DNA of 64,000 bases from positions 494,812,190 through 494,876,189 of the forward strand of contig CM060990.1 of the NCBI GenBank assembly GCA_030765065.1. The letters are read 5' to 3'. Shown here one piece after another: positions 32,511 to 45,041 of the stretch. Made by a program: the position numbers and the translations under genes. This DNA comes from Deroplatys truncata. Lineage: Eukaryota; Arthropoda; Insecta; Mantodea; Mantidae. Positions within the stretch are counted from its first letter, which is position 1. Each line of letters starts with the position of its first letter. A model generated the notes under the pieces. The model did no database searches and was not told the DNA's origin. It worked only from the letters and a program-made list of their open reading frames with translations.

Positions 32511-32589
32511 GGAATGAATAGACAATGAGAAGATCCAGAACATACAAGGTGGGAATAGGTTAGGACGTATACTTCACTGTAAACCGATA

Positions 32590-35500
32590 TACAGTTTGTC
32601 CCTCTCCGTCTCGCGCACTACTGTTTAACATATATAAAGTTTGTAAGGTTTAGAAAATAAGTATATAAAAGTGTTGTAACGCTAGATGAGAAAAGTTTTA
32701 TAATCGAATTACTCTCTATATTACCGTATAAACCTACATTCCTCCTTCTTCAACCTCTGTCTATCCTTGTATCTCTCCCGTTTTCCATATTTCTCCCATA
32801 TAAACGTATACTCTACTCCTCAAAACATGTCTACACTAGCACCTCTCCTCGTGTGCCCTACCGCTCTCATATAAATGCATTTTCCTCCTTGAAGACTCTC
32901 TCAACCTAGCACCTACCTTCGTTTTCCTTGTCTCTCCATATAAACGCATGCCATGTCATTCAGAGCTTCCTGACTAGCCTAGCACTTCTCCTCATATTCC
33001 CCTCCTCTCTCATATAAGATGCATTCCCTCCTTCAACCACCGTCTAGCCTAGCATCGACCCTCGTATTCCCTATCTCTCGCATATAAACGCATACTCTAT
33101 TATTCAAAACTCCTATCCTAATACCTCTCCTCGTTTCGCTATATCGCTCATATAAAACGCCATATTCTACCCTTCAAGTCCTGTTTAGTATAGCATCCTT
33201 CCTTGTATTCCCTATCTCTCTCGTATAAAGCATATCCCTCCCTCCTTTAGCATCTGACTAGCCTAGCATCAGCCCTGGTATTCCCTATCTCTCCCCTATA
33301 AATGCATTTTCCTCCTTGAACCGTGGCATCTACCTTCGTTTTCCCTATCCTTTCCCATATAAACGCAAAAGTGGACCAGCTTCTGTCTATAATACCGTCT
33401 GTCTCCGTTTTCCATATATTCCTCATATAATCGTATACCGTACTCCTTAACCGCCAACCGAGGAAGGGACAAGTATCTTTTTGGGCAGACATTCGCATGC
33501 AGACCAGGGAAAACCACGAAAAAATTAAAGGTCTGAGCGATTGGCCGACGGTAATCCAGTCAGAGTGTCTTAGAAGCACGTAGGTTAAGATAGAATGATA
33601 TAACATGAAAAACGTTGTAGCATACGGTGCTCAGGCATTCGCCTGCAGACCAGGGAAAACCAAAAAAAAAATACAGTTTGTCCCTCTCTGTCTCGCGCAC
33701 TACTGTTTAACATATATAAAGTTTGTAAGGTTTAGAAAATAAGTATATAAAAGTGTTGTAACGTTGGATGAGAAAAGTTTTATAATCGAATTACTCTCTA
33801 TATTACCGTATAAACCTACATACCTCCTCCTTCAACCTCTGTCTATCCTTGTATCTCTCCCGTTTTCCATATTTCTCCCATATAAACGTATACTCTACTC
33901 CTCAAACCATGTCTAGACTAGCACCTCTCCTCGTATGCCCTACCGCTCTCATATAAATGCATTTTCCTCCTTGAAGACTCTCTCAACCTAGCACCCAACT
34001 TCGTTTTCCTTGTCTCTCCATATAAACGCATGCCATGTCATTCAGACCTTCCTGACTAGCCTAGCACTTCTCCTCATATTCCCCTACCTCTCTCATATAA
34101 GATGCATTCCCTCCTTCAACCACCGTCTAGCCTAGCATCGACCCTCGTATTCCCTATCTCTCGCATATAAACGCCTAGTCTATCATTCAAAACTCCTATC
34201 CTAATACCTCTCCTCGGTTCGCTATATCGCTCATATAAAACGCCATATTCTACCCTTCAAGTTCTGTTTGGTGTAGCATCTTTCCTTGTATTCCCTATCT
34301 ATCTCGTATAAAGCATATCCCTCCCTCCTTTAGCATCTGACTAGCCTAGCATCAACCCTGGTATTCCCTATCTCTCCCCTATAAATGCATTTTCCTCCTT
34401 GAACCGTCGCAACTACCCTCGTTTTCCCTATCCTTTCCCATATAAACGCAAAAGTGGACCAGCTTCTGTCTATAATACCGTCTGTCTCCGTTTTCCATAT
34501 ATTCCACATATAATCGTATACCGTACTCCTTAACCGCCAACCGAGGAAGGGACAAGCATCTTTTTGAGCAGACATTCGCATGCAAACCAGGGAAAACTAC
34601 GAAAAAATCAAAGGTCCGAGTGGCCGACGGTAATCCAGTCAGAGAGTCTTAGAAGCACGTAGGTTAAGATAGAATGATATAACATGAAAAACGTTGTAGC
34701 ATACGGTGCTCAGGCATTCGCCTGCAGACCAGGGAAAACCACAAAAATTCAAAGATCTGAGCGACTGACCGTCGTTAATCTGGTTACGTGGCATTGTAAC
34801 GTAATGTTAAGCTGTAAGGGTGGTTCAGGAGACATGATAGGCAAAAAGGGGGCGGCCCTACCGTTTAAAGATTTGAACTTGGAGTCTGTCTCATCCGTCC
34901 TGACGTCTCCGGCTCTGTGAACAATTTCTGTCTAGATGCCTGATGTTTCAGGAGAGCATCCTTTCCCCTATAACTGCATGTTTAGAAGGTCTAGACTATC
35001 ACTTTTGTCTTTAGGAAATATGTTCAGGTTTTTTGTGAAGGAATGTAATAGGATAATGTTTTATAAAAAATAAATGTTGTTTATATTACATAGCCCTCAT
35101 TTTTTATTAATCCTTTTATACACCTCATATCACACAGTCCAATATTAAGACGGTTCTGGCTTCTAGATTCCCATTTATTCAAGTCTCTTTCAGTAATAGT
35201 TCAATAATTTTTTTGTTTAGATTTCATGTAGCATCAATGTTTTAAGATAATGCATTCTCCTTTAAACAATTATGAAATTATTTATGAAATCAATGGTATT
35301 GGCAGGTATAGCAGTAATAGTGACTACATAATTTATATATTATTGCTATATTCTACACACGCTAATGTTCCATGCTGCACGGTGCTACAATTCTTCATGT
35401 TGAGAATGTTCCTATCACATTTCTGTTCATGTTGTTTTAAGCTATCTCGTTCTTCCTCTTCATTTACATTCATCTGGGTATTCCTGTAACAAACATTCAC

Positions 35501-37572
35501 ATTATTTGCAGCTTCTTGTAGGTATATACTTCGATGCGGAGAATCATTGCAAGGGGTATTAAACTTCTTTCTGCACGAAATCACTCAGACTACAATCTAG
35601 ACATTATTTACACATATTTGTTTTAATACAGTGATGCATGTTTTGAAAACTGCTAACCTACTGGAAATTTTTTGCAACTTGCTGTAGGTATCTGCTTTGA
35701 GGTAAAGAATCAGTGAATAGACTATTCAACTTCTTTCTGCAGGTTCTCGCCCAGACTACATCCTAGGCGTTATTTACACAGTGATGTATACTTTAGACGA
35801 ATGTTATCCTAGTGAAGTGTGAATTTATAAACTCAACGAATGTAACTCTAAATGAAGCTTTGAAAGGATAGCTGAATTATTTCTAGAAACCTTAACAGGA
35901 AGAAAAGACAATTTACATGTCTTAAACTTGCCGTATGGTACTACTCCATGATATACCATTTGAAACTTCCCTGGCATTTCCTCCAACTGCTGGCTTGTTA
36001 GGGTTGAATATCTTGTCGGAAGAAACACTTGCTTATTGCCTAAAACTTTTAATAACGTATGTAATATTCACCTATAATGTTAACCGTATTTATTTTTAAT
36101 AACATATATAGTATTCACCTATAATGTTAACCGAATCATTTATTTTTTAATAACATTTATAATATTTAACTATAATGTTATCAGTATTTATTTTATTTTT
36201 AATAACATATGTAGTATTCACCGATCAATGAGACGCTTATTTATTTTTAATACCGTATGTAATATTTCTTTCCGCCAATATGAATTCTGAATACTTTATT
36301 CGCAATATTTTATTGAAAGAAATAAGAGCTATGAAACTTAATCATTAATTATCAGGGAAAAAATTGTCTAGACTTGGGTTTTTCCACAGTTTGTGATGGA
36401 AATTCTACGAGCTAAAAGGTATTTACATTGAGTGTCTGGGATTTTTCAAAGCACTTAGGAAAACAATTACTGACATTGTTCGCTAATTACTGTATACAGA
36501 TCCGGGATGCAATCTTAAAGTCTATTAATGTGGTGAAAGCGTCTAACGTTGTCAGCTAATGTATACATGGACATTACCGTTATCCTCAGACAGAAGTAGG
36601 TTGCGGGGTTTTTCATTACATGCCCGGCTGTTGTTCGCTAATGTATGTATACATGGATATTACCGTTATCCTCAGACAGAAGTAGGTTGCGGGGTTTTTT
36701 ATAACATGGCGGACTGTTCCGTGAGCGTGCTACTTATACACACGCTACCGCTTGCGGTCGAGTCAATTCATATACAATTAATTAATCAAAAAAACTTAAT
36801 TGATCGAGGAACATTAGATATGCAATGTGCGGGCATTAGTAGTCATCAAATGCCAATTCTTTTTTTCAATAATGTTTGACGAACATTACCTAATTGATTT
36901 GCCGAGGGGCGGCAGGCATCCCTACCGCACATCTCAAGACTGGACGCTACGGCACGCGACCAGACCGCGTGGGGGAGGGGGTAGGACCTATCGGCATTAG
37001 GTAAGAATACAAAGAGAGAGAGGTGGCGGGGCCTAGCAACACGAGACCAGGCGGTATCTAAGACCTCAAAGGGAGCCGGCGGGAGGCTGCAACACAGAAC
37101 AAACGATGTCGATTATATCTTATCAATTGTCGGCATCTCCGGCGTTCATTAGCGGGTTACACATGTTTACATATGTATTACCACGCATATCCATTAGACG
37201 TGTCATTAGAGGTTACACATGTTTACATGTGTTTACATGCGTTAAAACACATGTAAATACCCTTATCAGTTGTCGGCATTTTCCTTTGGCTCCGTAGCGG
37301 CCTTTTATTTCTACTCCCTTATCAGTTGTCGGCATCTCTCTATGTGCTCAAACATACATTTCTATTACTACACCTTATCAGTTGTCTACATCTCCTTTGT
37401 GTCTGAACATACATTTCTATTAATACTGTCGTATTCTCTATCCTTTCCAATATAAACGCATTTTCCTCCGCATCCACCCTCGTTTTCCCTATCCTTTCCC
37501 ATATAAACGCAAAAAAACCGTGCTCGGTCTGTCCTATATAAGCTACTCGCGTACTTATAAACAGCGCATTCA
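32590..37572 (-). repeat. Right arm of the foldback-like inverted repeat
   Basis: Mirror image of 24238-29457. It contains two 1.08 kb units (about 32590-33655 and 33655-34735), the GC-rich block (36895-37090), the duplicate (36560-36720), the exon fragment (35892-36040) and the GACAACTGATAAG repeats (37115-37390). It lacks the truncated third unit of the left arm. Small differences such as single-base changes and an in-frame stop present in one arm only show that the arms evolve separately. Confidence 0.85.
35892..36040 (-). pseudogene. Exon fragment related to the Polinton right-end gene (right arm)
   Basis: Mirror copy of 25754-25902 with the same acceptor-like and donor-like borders. The coding sense is preserved with a few substitutions. 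A second possible exon lies at about 35340-35510 on this strand (NVNEEEERDSLKQHEQ); it is open here but has a stop in the left arm, so it is doubtful. Confidence 0.65.
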
Positions 37573-40500
37573 TTGGTATGCTAACTGTATGCAAGAACGA
37601 GTTTTATCTAATAAGTCGAAGTATTCGCAGATAATGATTTAAATGTAGTTTAAATGAATCTACAGCATGCTGCAGTATTCTTTAAATAATTCCCGAAGTA
37701 AAAGAGTTATCGAAACATGCTTTTCAATCAACGCCCGATGCATCATTGTTTAAGGTATACGAGTAGACTCTGGCTGCTTCTATTTAAAACACGTACTAGT
37801 TATTATGATAATTCACTCTTGCTTTTTTAAGTGGAATATTCATTGTAGTAATATGGTTTTTAAACACATGATTAAATTGAAATTCTCTGTGAAGTAGATA
37901 TACTTTGTTTAGAACATGGAAATAAAAATGAAAGTCTCTTACCAGGCATTGCGAAAACTGATACGTTAAAGAAATGTTATCTTGTAGAAATATCACTCTC
38001 TGCTGTCTCAGATAGTGTCTCAGGTCATGGATTTTATACCTACCAAATTTGATTATATGCTTGCGCGTAAATTCGCTATTTCCAAAATTATCGCTCCATT
38101 GGTCAGCGAGTTTTATTTCACGTGATAACTTAATCCAATGAGATTAGATGTTTTCAGCTCGTGCAGAGAAAACACATTTATGCACCGAGATTGGTGAACA
38201 TCCAGTCATGTTTTGAATAAAGTAATCCCTCGGAAATTTCTGGAAAAGACCCTTCTAGAAATTCAATGTGTTTGCGTGGTCTTTGTAATTTCTTAATATG
38301 TCGCAGTAAATGTTTCGTGGTATCGATTTAAAATTCACATGCGAATATTAAGTTTATTTATCTTTTCAAGAAATGCTCTGTATAGATATTTCGGGTAATA
38401 GTGCATTGCGCCGATGGCCACTTTCCATTAGCGACCCGGATAATGAGGTCATTATGAAGGAGCTGTCAATCAATGCGGTTTAAGGAAGAATTACCCGGTT
38501 AGACAACTAAGACCACAGATAGAAGGAAGAAAAGGATTAAACAAATCTTCACACAACATTAGTATAACTGTATATTTGTGCAAAGTAATAATTTTATGCG
38601 TTATATACGTACATGCATACCACCGTATAAAAGTACATGCAAGGAGAAATTGGGGAAAATGTTAAGTAAAAGATTTAATTTGATTTAGTTAATATTAATA
38701 CTTATTATTTAGGCACAGTTTTGTGTAAAGCAATTTACCTCCATGAATTTGAAATAGCAATATCAAACATCTGTGATGGTGTTACTGAGAGACGTGGTAG
38801 GGAATTTGTACGTTTCTCGAAATCTCTACTCATTTATCCCGCATTTGCTAAAAAGTTGTTTCAAAGTTTCCTGTTTACATGATGTATTGTTTATGGAAAT
38901 ACACAATTTAAAAACCAAAGTTCTAAAAAATTTTATATTATCATTTTTCGCACTTAAAATGCTCGTTACGATGCAGCATATCAGTGCGCCATTTTAATTT
39001 CTCTGCAGCCTACCTATTGCTTTTCATAAAAGGGCCCACCAAATGTTTCAGATATTAGAATGGGAAATAAAATGTATATCTTGAATTCTATAGCAATAGC
39101 CCAGAAAACCATCTTTACTTTATGTGAATTTCATGCAACTTAAAATCATAAGGGATAGGCAAAAACCTTTTATATAATAAAATGTATTCTCAAGAAAATG
39201 TTCAAAATAATTTTTACTTTCTCTACTACGTATAGTAAGTAGGGAAGTATTGCATTCCACCCAAAAATTCGATACCGAGATTTCACAAGAAATACATGTT
39301 TTGAGGTGCACTGAATGCATATAAAGCATTTTTGGAAACATGTCCGTGTGGGTCTGTCTGTCTGTCTGTGAACAGCATAACTCAGAAACGAACGGTCGGA
39401 TAAACACCAAACTTGGTATTTAGGTTCAGTACCTTCCAGAGATGTGACACGAAGGTTTTCAAGAAAATCCTTCCACCCCAGGTTACCCTTTAGATGGAAT
39501 ATTTGTCGAAAATTTTAATTTTCTCAAAAATGGCTCTAACGATTTTGAATAAAATACCATAAGTTTAAGACATTTTTATGGCAAATGAATTGTATATCAC
39601 GAATTTTCTGGGAATGTCTCCAAAAGTATTCTTCATTGTGAACGACTTTTGCATAAATGATGAAGCATAAGAGATAGACAAAATTTTACTACACAAAAAA
39701 TGTAGATCGCGTTAAAATACACAATTTATGTCATATACTTTTTTTTGAGTGAACATTTTCGAGGTATTGATTGTTATTCCCTTAAATTTTCCAATACTTA
39801 TACTTTTTCTCAAATGGGAATTCGTTATTCATTTTTTTGCCCTTGTAATGCAAAGAGAATGGAATACTCCACATAGCAACCAGCTCTTAAAATTTTGACT
39901 ATCGCTTAAAGCCTACCAATTCCCCTTGCATGTACAAGAAAATTAGCAATAAGCTTAACATCTCGATTAACATGAAGCATATGGAGAGTAAGCGTTTGTA
40001 AAAATAGTTGGTACAAGTGTAGAAAAAGTCATGTGAGTGTAACACATCAGATTTTTTCCTAATGTATTATAGAAATATTTCTTGCCGTATGTTTACAGTT
40101 CCCACATGTAAGTATATGTAAGTATATCTGCACAGTATGCGATTCTTCTTTTTTTCCAAATCCCATCAAAAACGAGAAATATGATGCGGTACACCTACAT
40201 GACTTTACCTTTTCCTTACAATTTCACAGATATTTACTATTCATAAAAAATGCAATGCTTCGTTTTCTGAAAATGTTCATGTCACATAGTTGGAAGATAT
40301 AGAACTTAATTGAATCAGGGACCTCAAAACATGTATTTTCGAGTGAAAACTCGCCTTAGGTAGGTTGTACAGAAAGCAAGCCGACTTTCTTGCATAAGCA
40401 ATAGCATGGCGAAATAAACATAGTAAAGTCATATAGCTTCATTTGAAGTCACTTCTAGCCAAACATTTTGAGCTCTATTAAGGCAGGATTTGAGGCATCA

Positions 40501-40654
40501 CTTTTGAGACGAATGCTATAATATGCAAGGCAATGTGACGTTTGGTTGGAATACAATACTTTCTTACCTACCATCTAGAGGAGGTAAAAACGGGAATGTT
40601 AACTTTGTAAGAATTCCTAAGTTTTGCTGAAAGTTTAATTCAAGTGGTCAAACA
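37573..40654. other. Gene-free AT-rich region with a GTCTGTCTGTCTG repeat
   Basis: No supported gene. Around 39335-39470 a stretch beginning GTCTGTCTGTCTGTCTGTGA and continuing with AACTCAGAAACG.. is of a type often dispersed in arthropod genomes, probably part of an old LINE or DNA element. Nothing else was recognised. Confidence 0.4.
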
Positions 40655-41524
40655 TATGTAAGCTGTTGAAAATATATTCCCTTATGTGGAATTTAACAAC
40701 AGGCTACGACAGCAAGCTGCAAATGATTTCGAGAAGGATCTCTACAAGCTCTTTAACAACGCCATGTTTGGAAAAACTATGGAGAACCTGCGTAACCGTA
40801 TGGATATACGACTGGTGACCAATGAAAAAACCCTAGAGAAGCTGATAGGTAAGCCTACGTTTATTGACAGGACGACATATGCTGCTAATCTAGCTGCTGT
40901 ACATATGGCTTCTCGTCAGATTGTATTCAACAAGCCCATATACATTGGAATGAGTGTGTTGGACATCTCCAAGACATTAATGTATCACTATCATTACGAT
41001 GTGTTGTTGCCTTATTACGGAACTGAAAACCTAAAGCTTATGTATATGGACACTGATTCATTCATTCATCCTGTAATAACTGAAGATGTGTACCAGGACA
41101 AGTTACGTTTTCTTGACCATTTCGATACAGCTGGTTACCCTGTCAAGCATATATGCCACTCTACTCAGAACAAGAAGGTATTGGGAAAATTTAAAGATGA
41201 AGCTAACGGTAAAATCATCCTAGCTTTGTTGGACTACGACCTAAGATGTATGCCTTAGATATTCAAGGTTCGATGATAAAAAGATTAAAGGTATAAACGT
41301 AGCGCTATTAAGCAGTACATTTCGTTTGACAGCTATACAGACTGTCTTAAAACCTGTGAAATCATCAGAACGCCCATGAATCTAATCATATCACGAAAGC
41401 ACGCTGTTACCACAGTACAAGTGAATAAAATTACATTGAATTCCTTTGATGATAAAAGAGTTATTGCCGAGGATGGAGTAACTACCTATGCGTATGGACA
41501 TTACAGTATTACAAACAGTGCTTA
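40655..41524 (+). pseudogene. polB: Polinton DNA polymerase B, C-terminal fragment (copy A)
   Basis: Protein-primed B-family polymerase, palm and thumb part. Visible: FEKDLYKLFNNAMFGKTMEN (the KxxxNSxYG-equivalent motif with the usual FGKT), NKPIYIGMSVLDISK, and YMDTDSF, the catalytic motif C. After codon 190 (41258) the frame is lost near the SKMYA segment and resumes to end at a TAA at 41522-41524. It aligns with the C-terminal third of the intact copy at 57308-60939. The exonuclease domain and the first polymerase motif are missing, so it is 5'-truncated. Confidence 0.85.
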
Positions 41525-42030
41525 AGAGAATTTAAGTCGAAGATGAAGATTTTCTCCGCGAGTCTACAACCTTTAAAAATTGAAGTTTACTCACGTGATG
41601 TGTATGCACATAGCAGACGAATGGTGAAGAAAGGAGAAGATGGAAAGGGAGGAGGTAACCCTGCCATTAGGAGCAAATGCTAGTGTTAGTCTCAAGGGGA
41701 GGGACGTCTACCCTTACAACCCTTGTTTAATGAAGCAATGATTAAACTGATAAAGCTGCTACATTTGAACAAAAAATGTTAACATATAAAACAATAAAGC
41801 TGTCTAAAACTGTTATAATATCTACTCAACCATGTGAACGCTATAGTTATGCTACTTCTATGTACTCTAACTGTTTCATTCTTACCGTCTCACCCGCTAA
41901 CTGTTTAACATATAAAGGTTTGTAGGGTCTAGAAAAGTACATAAATGTAATGTAATCTGTTATACTATGACTTATGTATTAAAATGAAGTTTTCATTTCG
42001 ATAAATTTTCAGGAATAATCGTTCGTGATT
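41525..42030. other. Spacer of copy A, no gene seen
   Basis: Short lysine- and glutamate-rich open pieces follow the polymerase remnant (41540-41690) but no continuous frame exists. A segment near 41880-41950 (CTGTTTAACATATAAAGGTTTGTAGG) resembles the satellite unit border at 28090 and 33710, a possible trace of the foldback family. Confidence 0.35.
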
Positions 42031-42039
42031 GGTTAAAGC

Positions 42040-42910
42040 AAGAGTTACATCAACATATTCGACAACTGCAGCAACATCCGCTGCATCAAGAGCTACAGCA
42101 GCAACAACCGGTTACAGAGCATCTGTAGCAGTAGCAGCAGTAAATCCAAAACTGTAGATTCACCATCCTCAGCAACAGCAAGCATCACAACAACAGCAAC
42201 GGCAAATACGACCGATGTAGTAGCAGATACAGCATCTATAGCAACAGCAGCTATAACGATAGCAGCAATAGATCCTGCAGCTACAGAAACATCAGACGCT
42301 TCCTGCACAATAGCCGCAGCGGAAGCAAATACACAACAGCTACCGTAGCAGATACAGCAGCTGTACAACAATAGATGTAACAGATACTACAGCAGCAGCA
42401 ACAACCGGTTACATAACAGCTTTAGCAGCAGCAGCTAATCCAGCAGCTATAGATTTAGCAGTCTTAGCAACAGCAAGCATCACAGCAATGATATTCCATC
42501 TGTATATTCAACCACCACAACAACTGCAGTCATCACGGCAGCTGTAACGTCAAATGCGAGAGCTGTAGTAATAGATACAACACTGCAACATCAGCTATAA
42601 GAATAACAGCAACAGATCAGGCAACTGTAGCAACATTAGACACAGTCAGCACAACAGCTGTAGCAGAAGCAAATACAGCAGCTATCGTAGCAGATACAGA
42701 GGCTGTACAACGATGGCTGTAACAGATACTACAGCTGAAGCAGCATCTGCTACAACAATAACAGCAGCATCAGTCGCGGTCGCAACACTAGCAGCGGTAG
42801 CAGCAAGACGTCGTGTGGTAACAACAGTAGCTAATCCATTAGTTGCAGATTCAGTAGTCGCATTTATGAAACTCAATTACTTTTTTAAAAAAATGGCCTC
42901 GAATACCTTG
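42040..42910 (+). repeat. Degenerate GCA-rich repeat with about 310-base period, probably ex-coding
   Basis: The stretch is dominated by AGCAAC/GCAGCA/ACAGC words. A longer unit repeats: GCAACAACCGGTTACA occurs near 42103 and 42400, each followed by AGCAGCAGC and CAGCAACAGCAAGCATCACA about 75 bases on. In one plus frame it reads Ala/Thr/Val-rich, ending in an open 69-codon piece (42713-42922). It sits between the polymerase and the PLA2-like gene of copy A. It could be a decayed gene for a low-complexity, fibre-like protein (inference). Confidence 0.6.
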
Positions 42911-43228
42911 GATACTACTTGAATCAGCTGAAATTACATTAAATAACAGCGATAAAAATCAGCGATTGAAATTATCACAAACACCTGTGATTCTACTCTA
43001 TTTGTTTAAATACAGTGAAACAGCTAACATTTCCAGTAAACAGCTTTCCGTGACGATGACGTATAAAGTCGCTTACAAAGTCTAGTAGCTGAATAGGTAG
43101 CGAATAAGCTTGCTTCACCAGTTATATCATACTGTGTAAAATAAATAATGCTTAATGAATATATGCTAATGCTTGACAATGACAGAGTATAAAAGAACAA
43201 TTCAATAATAAAAATCAATTAGTATATC

Positions 43229-43789
43229 ATGAGAGCTAACAAGGTTAAGATCGCAAGAGACTCTGGTTTAATTAACTCTCTTATTAACCGGATGCCATTT
43301 GAAGTGCATATACCTGATTACAGATACTGCGGGCCTGGAAGAAAGCTAGAAAAAAGGTTAAAGAGAGGAGACCCCGTTATCAACCGTTTAGACGAAGCGT
43401 GTAAACTTCACGACATTGCATACGCTCTGCATAAAGACTCTGCATCGAGAAACATTGCTGACAAGGTCTTGGCTGAAACGGCGTGGAAAAGGGTGCAATC
43501 ATCTGATGCTACATTAGGTAAAAAGATGGCAGCGAGACCAGTAACAGCAATTATGAAGGGAAAGGTGGCCGTTGGTACTGGATGCAGGAAGAAGAAACGA
43601 GGAGGATTTCTACCTCTCATACCAATTATTGCAGCTCTAGGTGCTGCCGCTGGAGGTGCAGCGCAAATTGCCTCAGCAGTAAATAAGAAAAAGGCAGCAG
43701 ATAAACAACTTGCCGAAATGATGAGACATAACAGAGAAATTGAGGGAAAGGCGGCTGTTGCGCTGGATCCAGGAAGAAGAAACGAGTAG
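43229..43789 (+). CDS. Polinton PLA2-domain protein with pVI/pX-like tail (copy A)
   Basis: The N-terminal half has YCGPG (about residues 32-36) and DEACKLHDIAY (about 53-63), the calcium loop and His-Asp catalytic pair of the short phospholipase A2 domain known from parvovirus VP1 and Polinton/adintovirus minor capsid proteins. The C-terminal half is basic (KKKRGG) and then has a hydrophobic Ala/Gly stretch (FLPLIPIIAALGAAAGG), as in adenovirus pVI/pX-like core or membrane-lytic proteins. A role in endosome escape and DNA condensation is known for such families; here it is inferred. The frame is open, but the neighbouring genes are broken and the C-terminal segment is followed by a tandem duplicate. 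It may be functionally dead. Confidence 0.8.
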   Translation: MRANKVKIARDSGLINSLINRMPFEVHIPDYRYCGPGRKLEKRLKRGDPVINRLDEACKLHDIAYALHKDSASRNIADKVLAETAWKRVQSSDATLGKKMAARPVTAIMKGKVAVGTGCRKKKRGGFLPLIPIIAALGAAAGGAAQIASAVNKKKAADKQLAEMMRHNREIEGKAAVALDPGRRNE

Positions 43790-43945
43790 GATTTCTACCG
43801 CTTATACCAAATATTGCAGCCTTAGGAGCCGCCGCTGGAGGTGCATCAAAATTGCTACAGCTGTAAATAAGAAAAAAGCTGCGGATAAACAACTTGCTGA
43901 AATGATGAGACGTAACACAGAAATTGAAGCAAGAGGGAGAGGTTT
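43575..43945 (+). repeat. About 170-base tandem duplication of the PLA2 gene's tail
   Basis: The segment AAGAAGAAACGAGGAGGATT through ATGATGAGACATAACAGAGA is repeated immediately downstream (from about 43772) with about 10-15 percent differences and small deletions. The duplicate lies in another frame and extends the basic and hydrophobic coding trace to about 44057. Confidence 0.75.
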
Positions 43946-44047
43946 TCGAGTGAAGAAGAATAAGGGGAGAAACACCGAAACGAAGAGGAGACAGAGCCTG
44001 AAAGGGAATTCAAAAAACTCAGGCAGAGGGCTATACTTGTCCCGGAC

Positions 44048-44373
44048 AAAGCATTGAGTAACATAGACCTCGACTTGTATGCCCGACTTTAAAGATTCCT
44101 TATTTTAGGGGTGTATACATGATCGATCAGCTACCCTCAAGACCTCGTTACAGAGAGAGAATTATTGTTAATCTCGATACTTCAGAGAATGAAGGCACTC
44201 ATTGGGTTACTATAAAGAAGGATGGTAACGTGTCATTTTATTTCGATAGGTTTGGAAACTTGAAGCCTCCAAAAGAAATAGAAAGGTACATCAGGGGTGT
44301 TAAGGTACTGTATAACACCTAGAGGTTTGAGAGTTTCAGCTCGGTCATCTGCGGGCACTTGTGCTTGCAATTT
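44048..44373 (+). pseudogene. Adenain-type cysteine protease (copy A), frameshift and one stop
   Basis: Maturation protease of the adenovirus/Polinton type (family C5). GTHWV gives the catalytic His, FDRFGNLKPP follows, and after a TAG at 44320-44322 the same frame goes on to SSVICGHLCLQFL with the catalytic Cys. The N-terminal part (ALSNIDLDLYA near 44053) is separated by a small frame disruption near 44090. It lies between the PLA2-like and penton-like genes, the usual Polinton order. Confidence 0.82.
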
Positions 44374-44381
44374 CTATCGCA

Positions 44382-45030
44382 ATGAATTACACTATTGACG
44401 TCAGTGGCAACGAGTCTGTTCTTACTACATACCTGAATCCTTCTCTTCAGGTAGATCCAAAACGTCATTATGAGATTGCTCTATTGAATTTGAAACCTTA
44501 TATTCCATTCCCAATGTTGATAGATGTAATAATCAATTTCATTACATTCATAATGATGAAATTAAGATCATTGATATACCTGATGGAACTTATGAGATTA
44601 CTGATAATAATGAATACATCAGAGATAAGCTAGGTGTGGATGAGAATGTCTTCTTTATTAGACCTAATAATAACACATTGAAGGCTGAAATTAAATGTCC
44701 TTTCACTATTGATTTTTCCGGTGATCGTTCTATAGGCTCTCTATTGGGCTTCAGTGGCTAAGTTATTTCGCCTAATCAGCTGTCTGAATCTGATTTCCTA
44801 GTGAATATATTTAGGTTGAGCATCATACGAATCTAGTGCAGTATTGCAACAGGCTCTTTCATTGACGGTAAAAGCGGACACTCGATCTATGACTTTTTCC
44901 CTTCTGTTACTCCTGGATAACGTATTTCACAAGAACAATCAAATCAAATTTTACCTGCACTCGCTTCATAGAGCAAACAGCCATAGTATAGGGGAGCATA
45001 ACAGCAATATCATTGACTTTAGAAACAAGG
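44382..45030 (+). pseudogene. Penton-like minor capsid protein (copy A), several frameshifts
   Basis: The start reads YTIDVSGNESVLTTYL and YEIALLNLKPY. After a frame change near 44510, DIPDGTYEITD, IRPNNNTLKAEIKCPF and DRSIGSLLGFSG follow. This wording is characteristic of the Polinton protein regarded as the penton (vertex) capsid protein. A stop at 44760 and further shifts near 44840-44920 break it; a last recognisable piece is near 44990-45045. It forms capsid vertices with the double-jelly-roll major capsid protein in intact relatives. Confidence 0.7.
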
Positions 45031-45041
45031 ATATAAGCATA

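Larger units (their letters stand above)
29458..32589. other. Loop between the foldback arms
   Basis: About 3.1 kb not shared between the arms. It contains an AAAG-type microsatellite (29885-29945), minus-strand LINE fragments (30046-31800), a zinc-finger-like scrap near 32140-32280 and a TTACGT-rich stretch (32325-32510). The left border GTATACGATTATATGCGTTATGG breaks off inside a satellite unit. Confidence 0.6.

Noticed and set aside
42093-42876. Ala/Val-rich minus-strand frames of 64-92 codons
   Set aside because: They are by-products of the GCA repeat, present on both strands.
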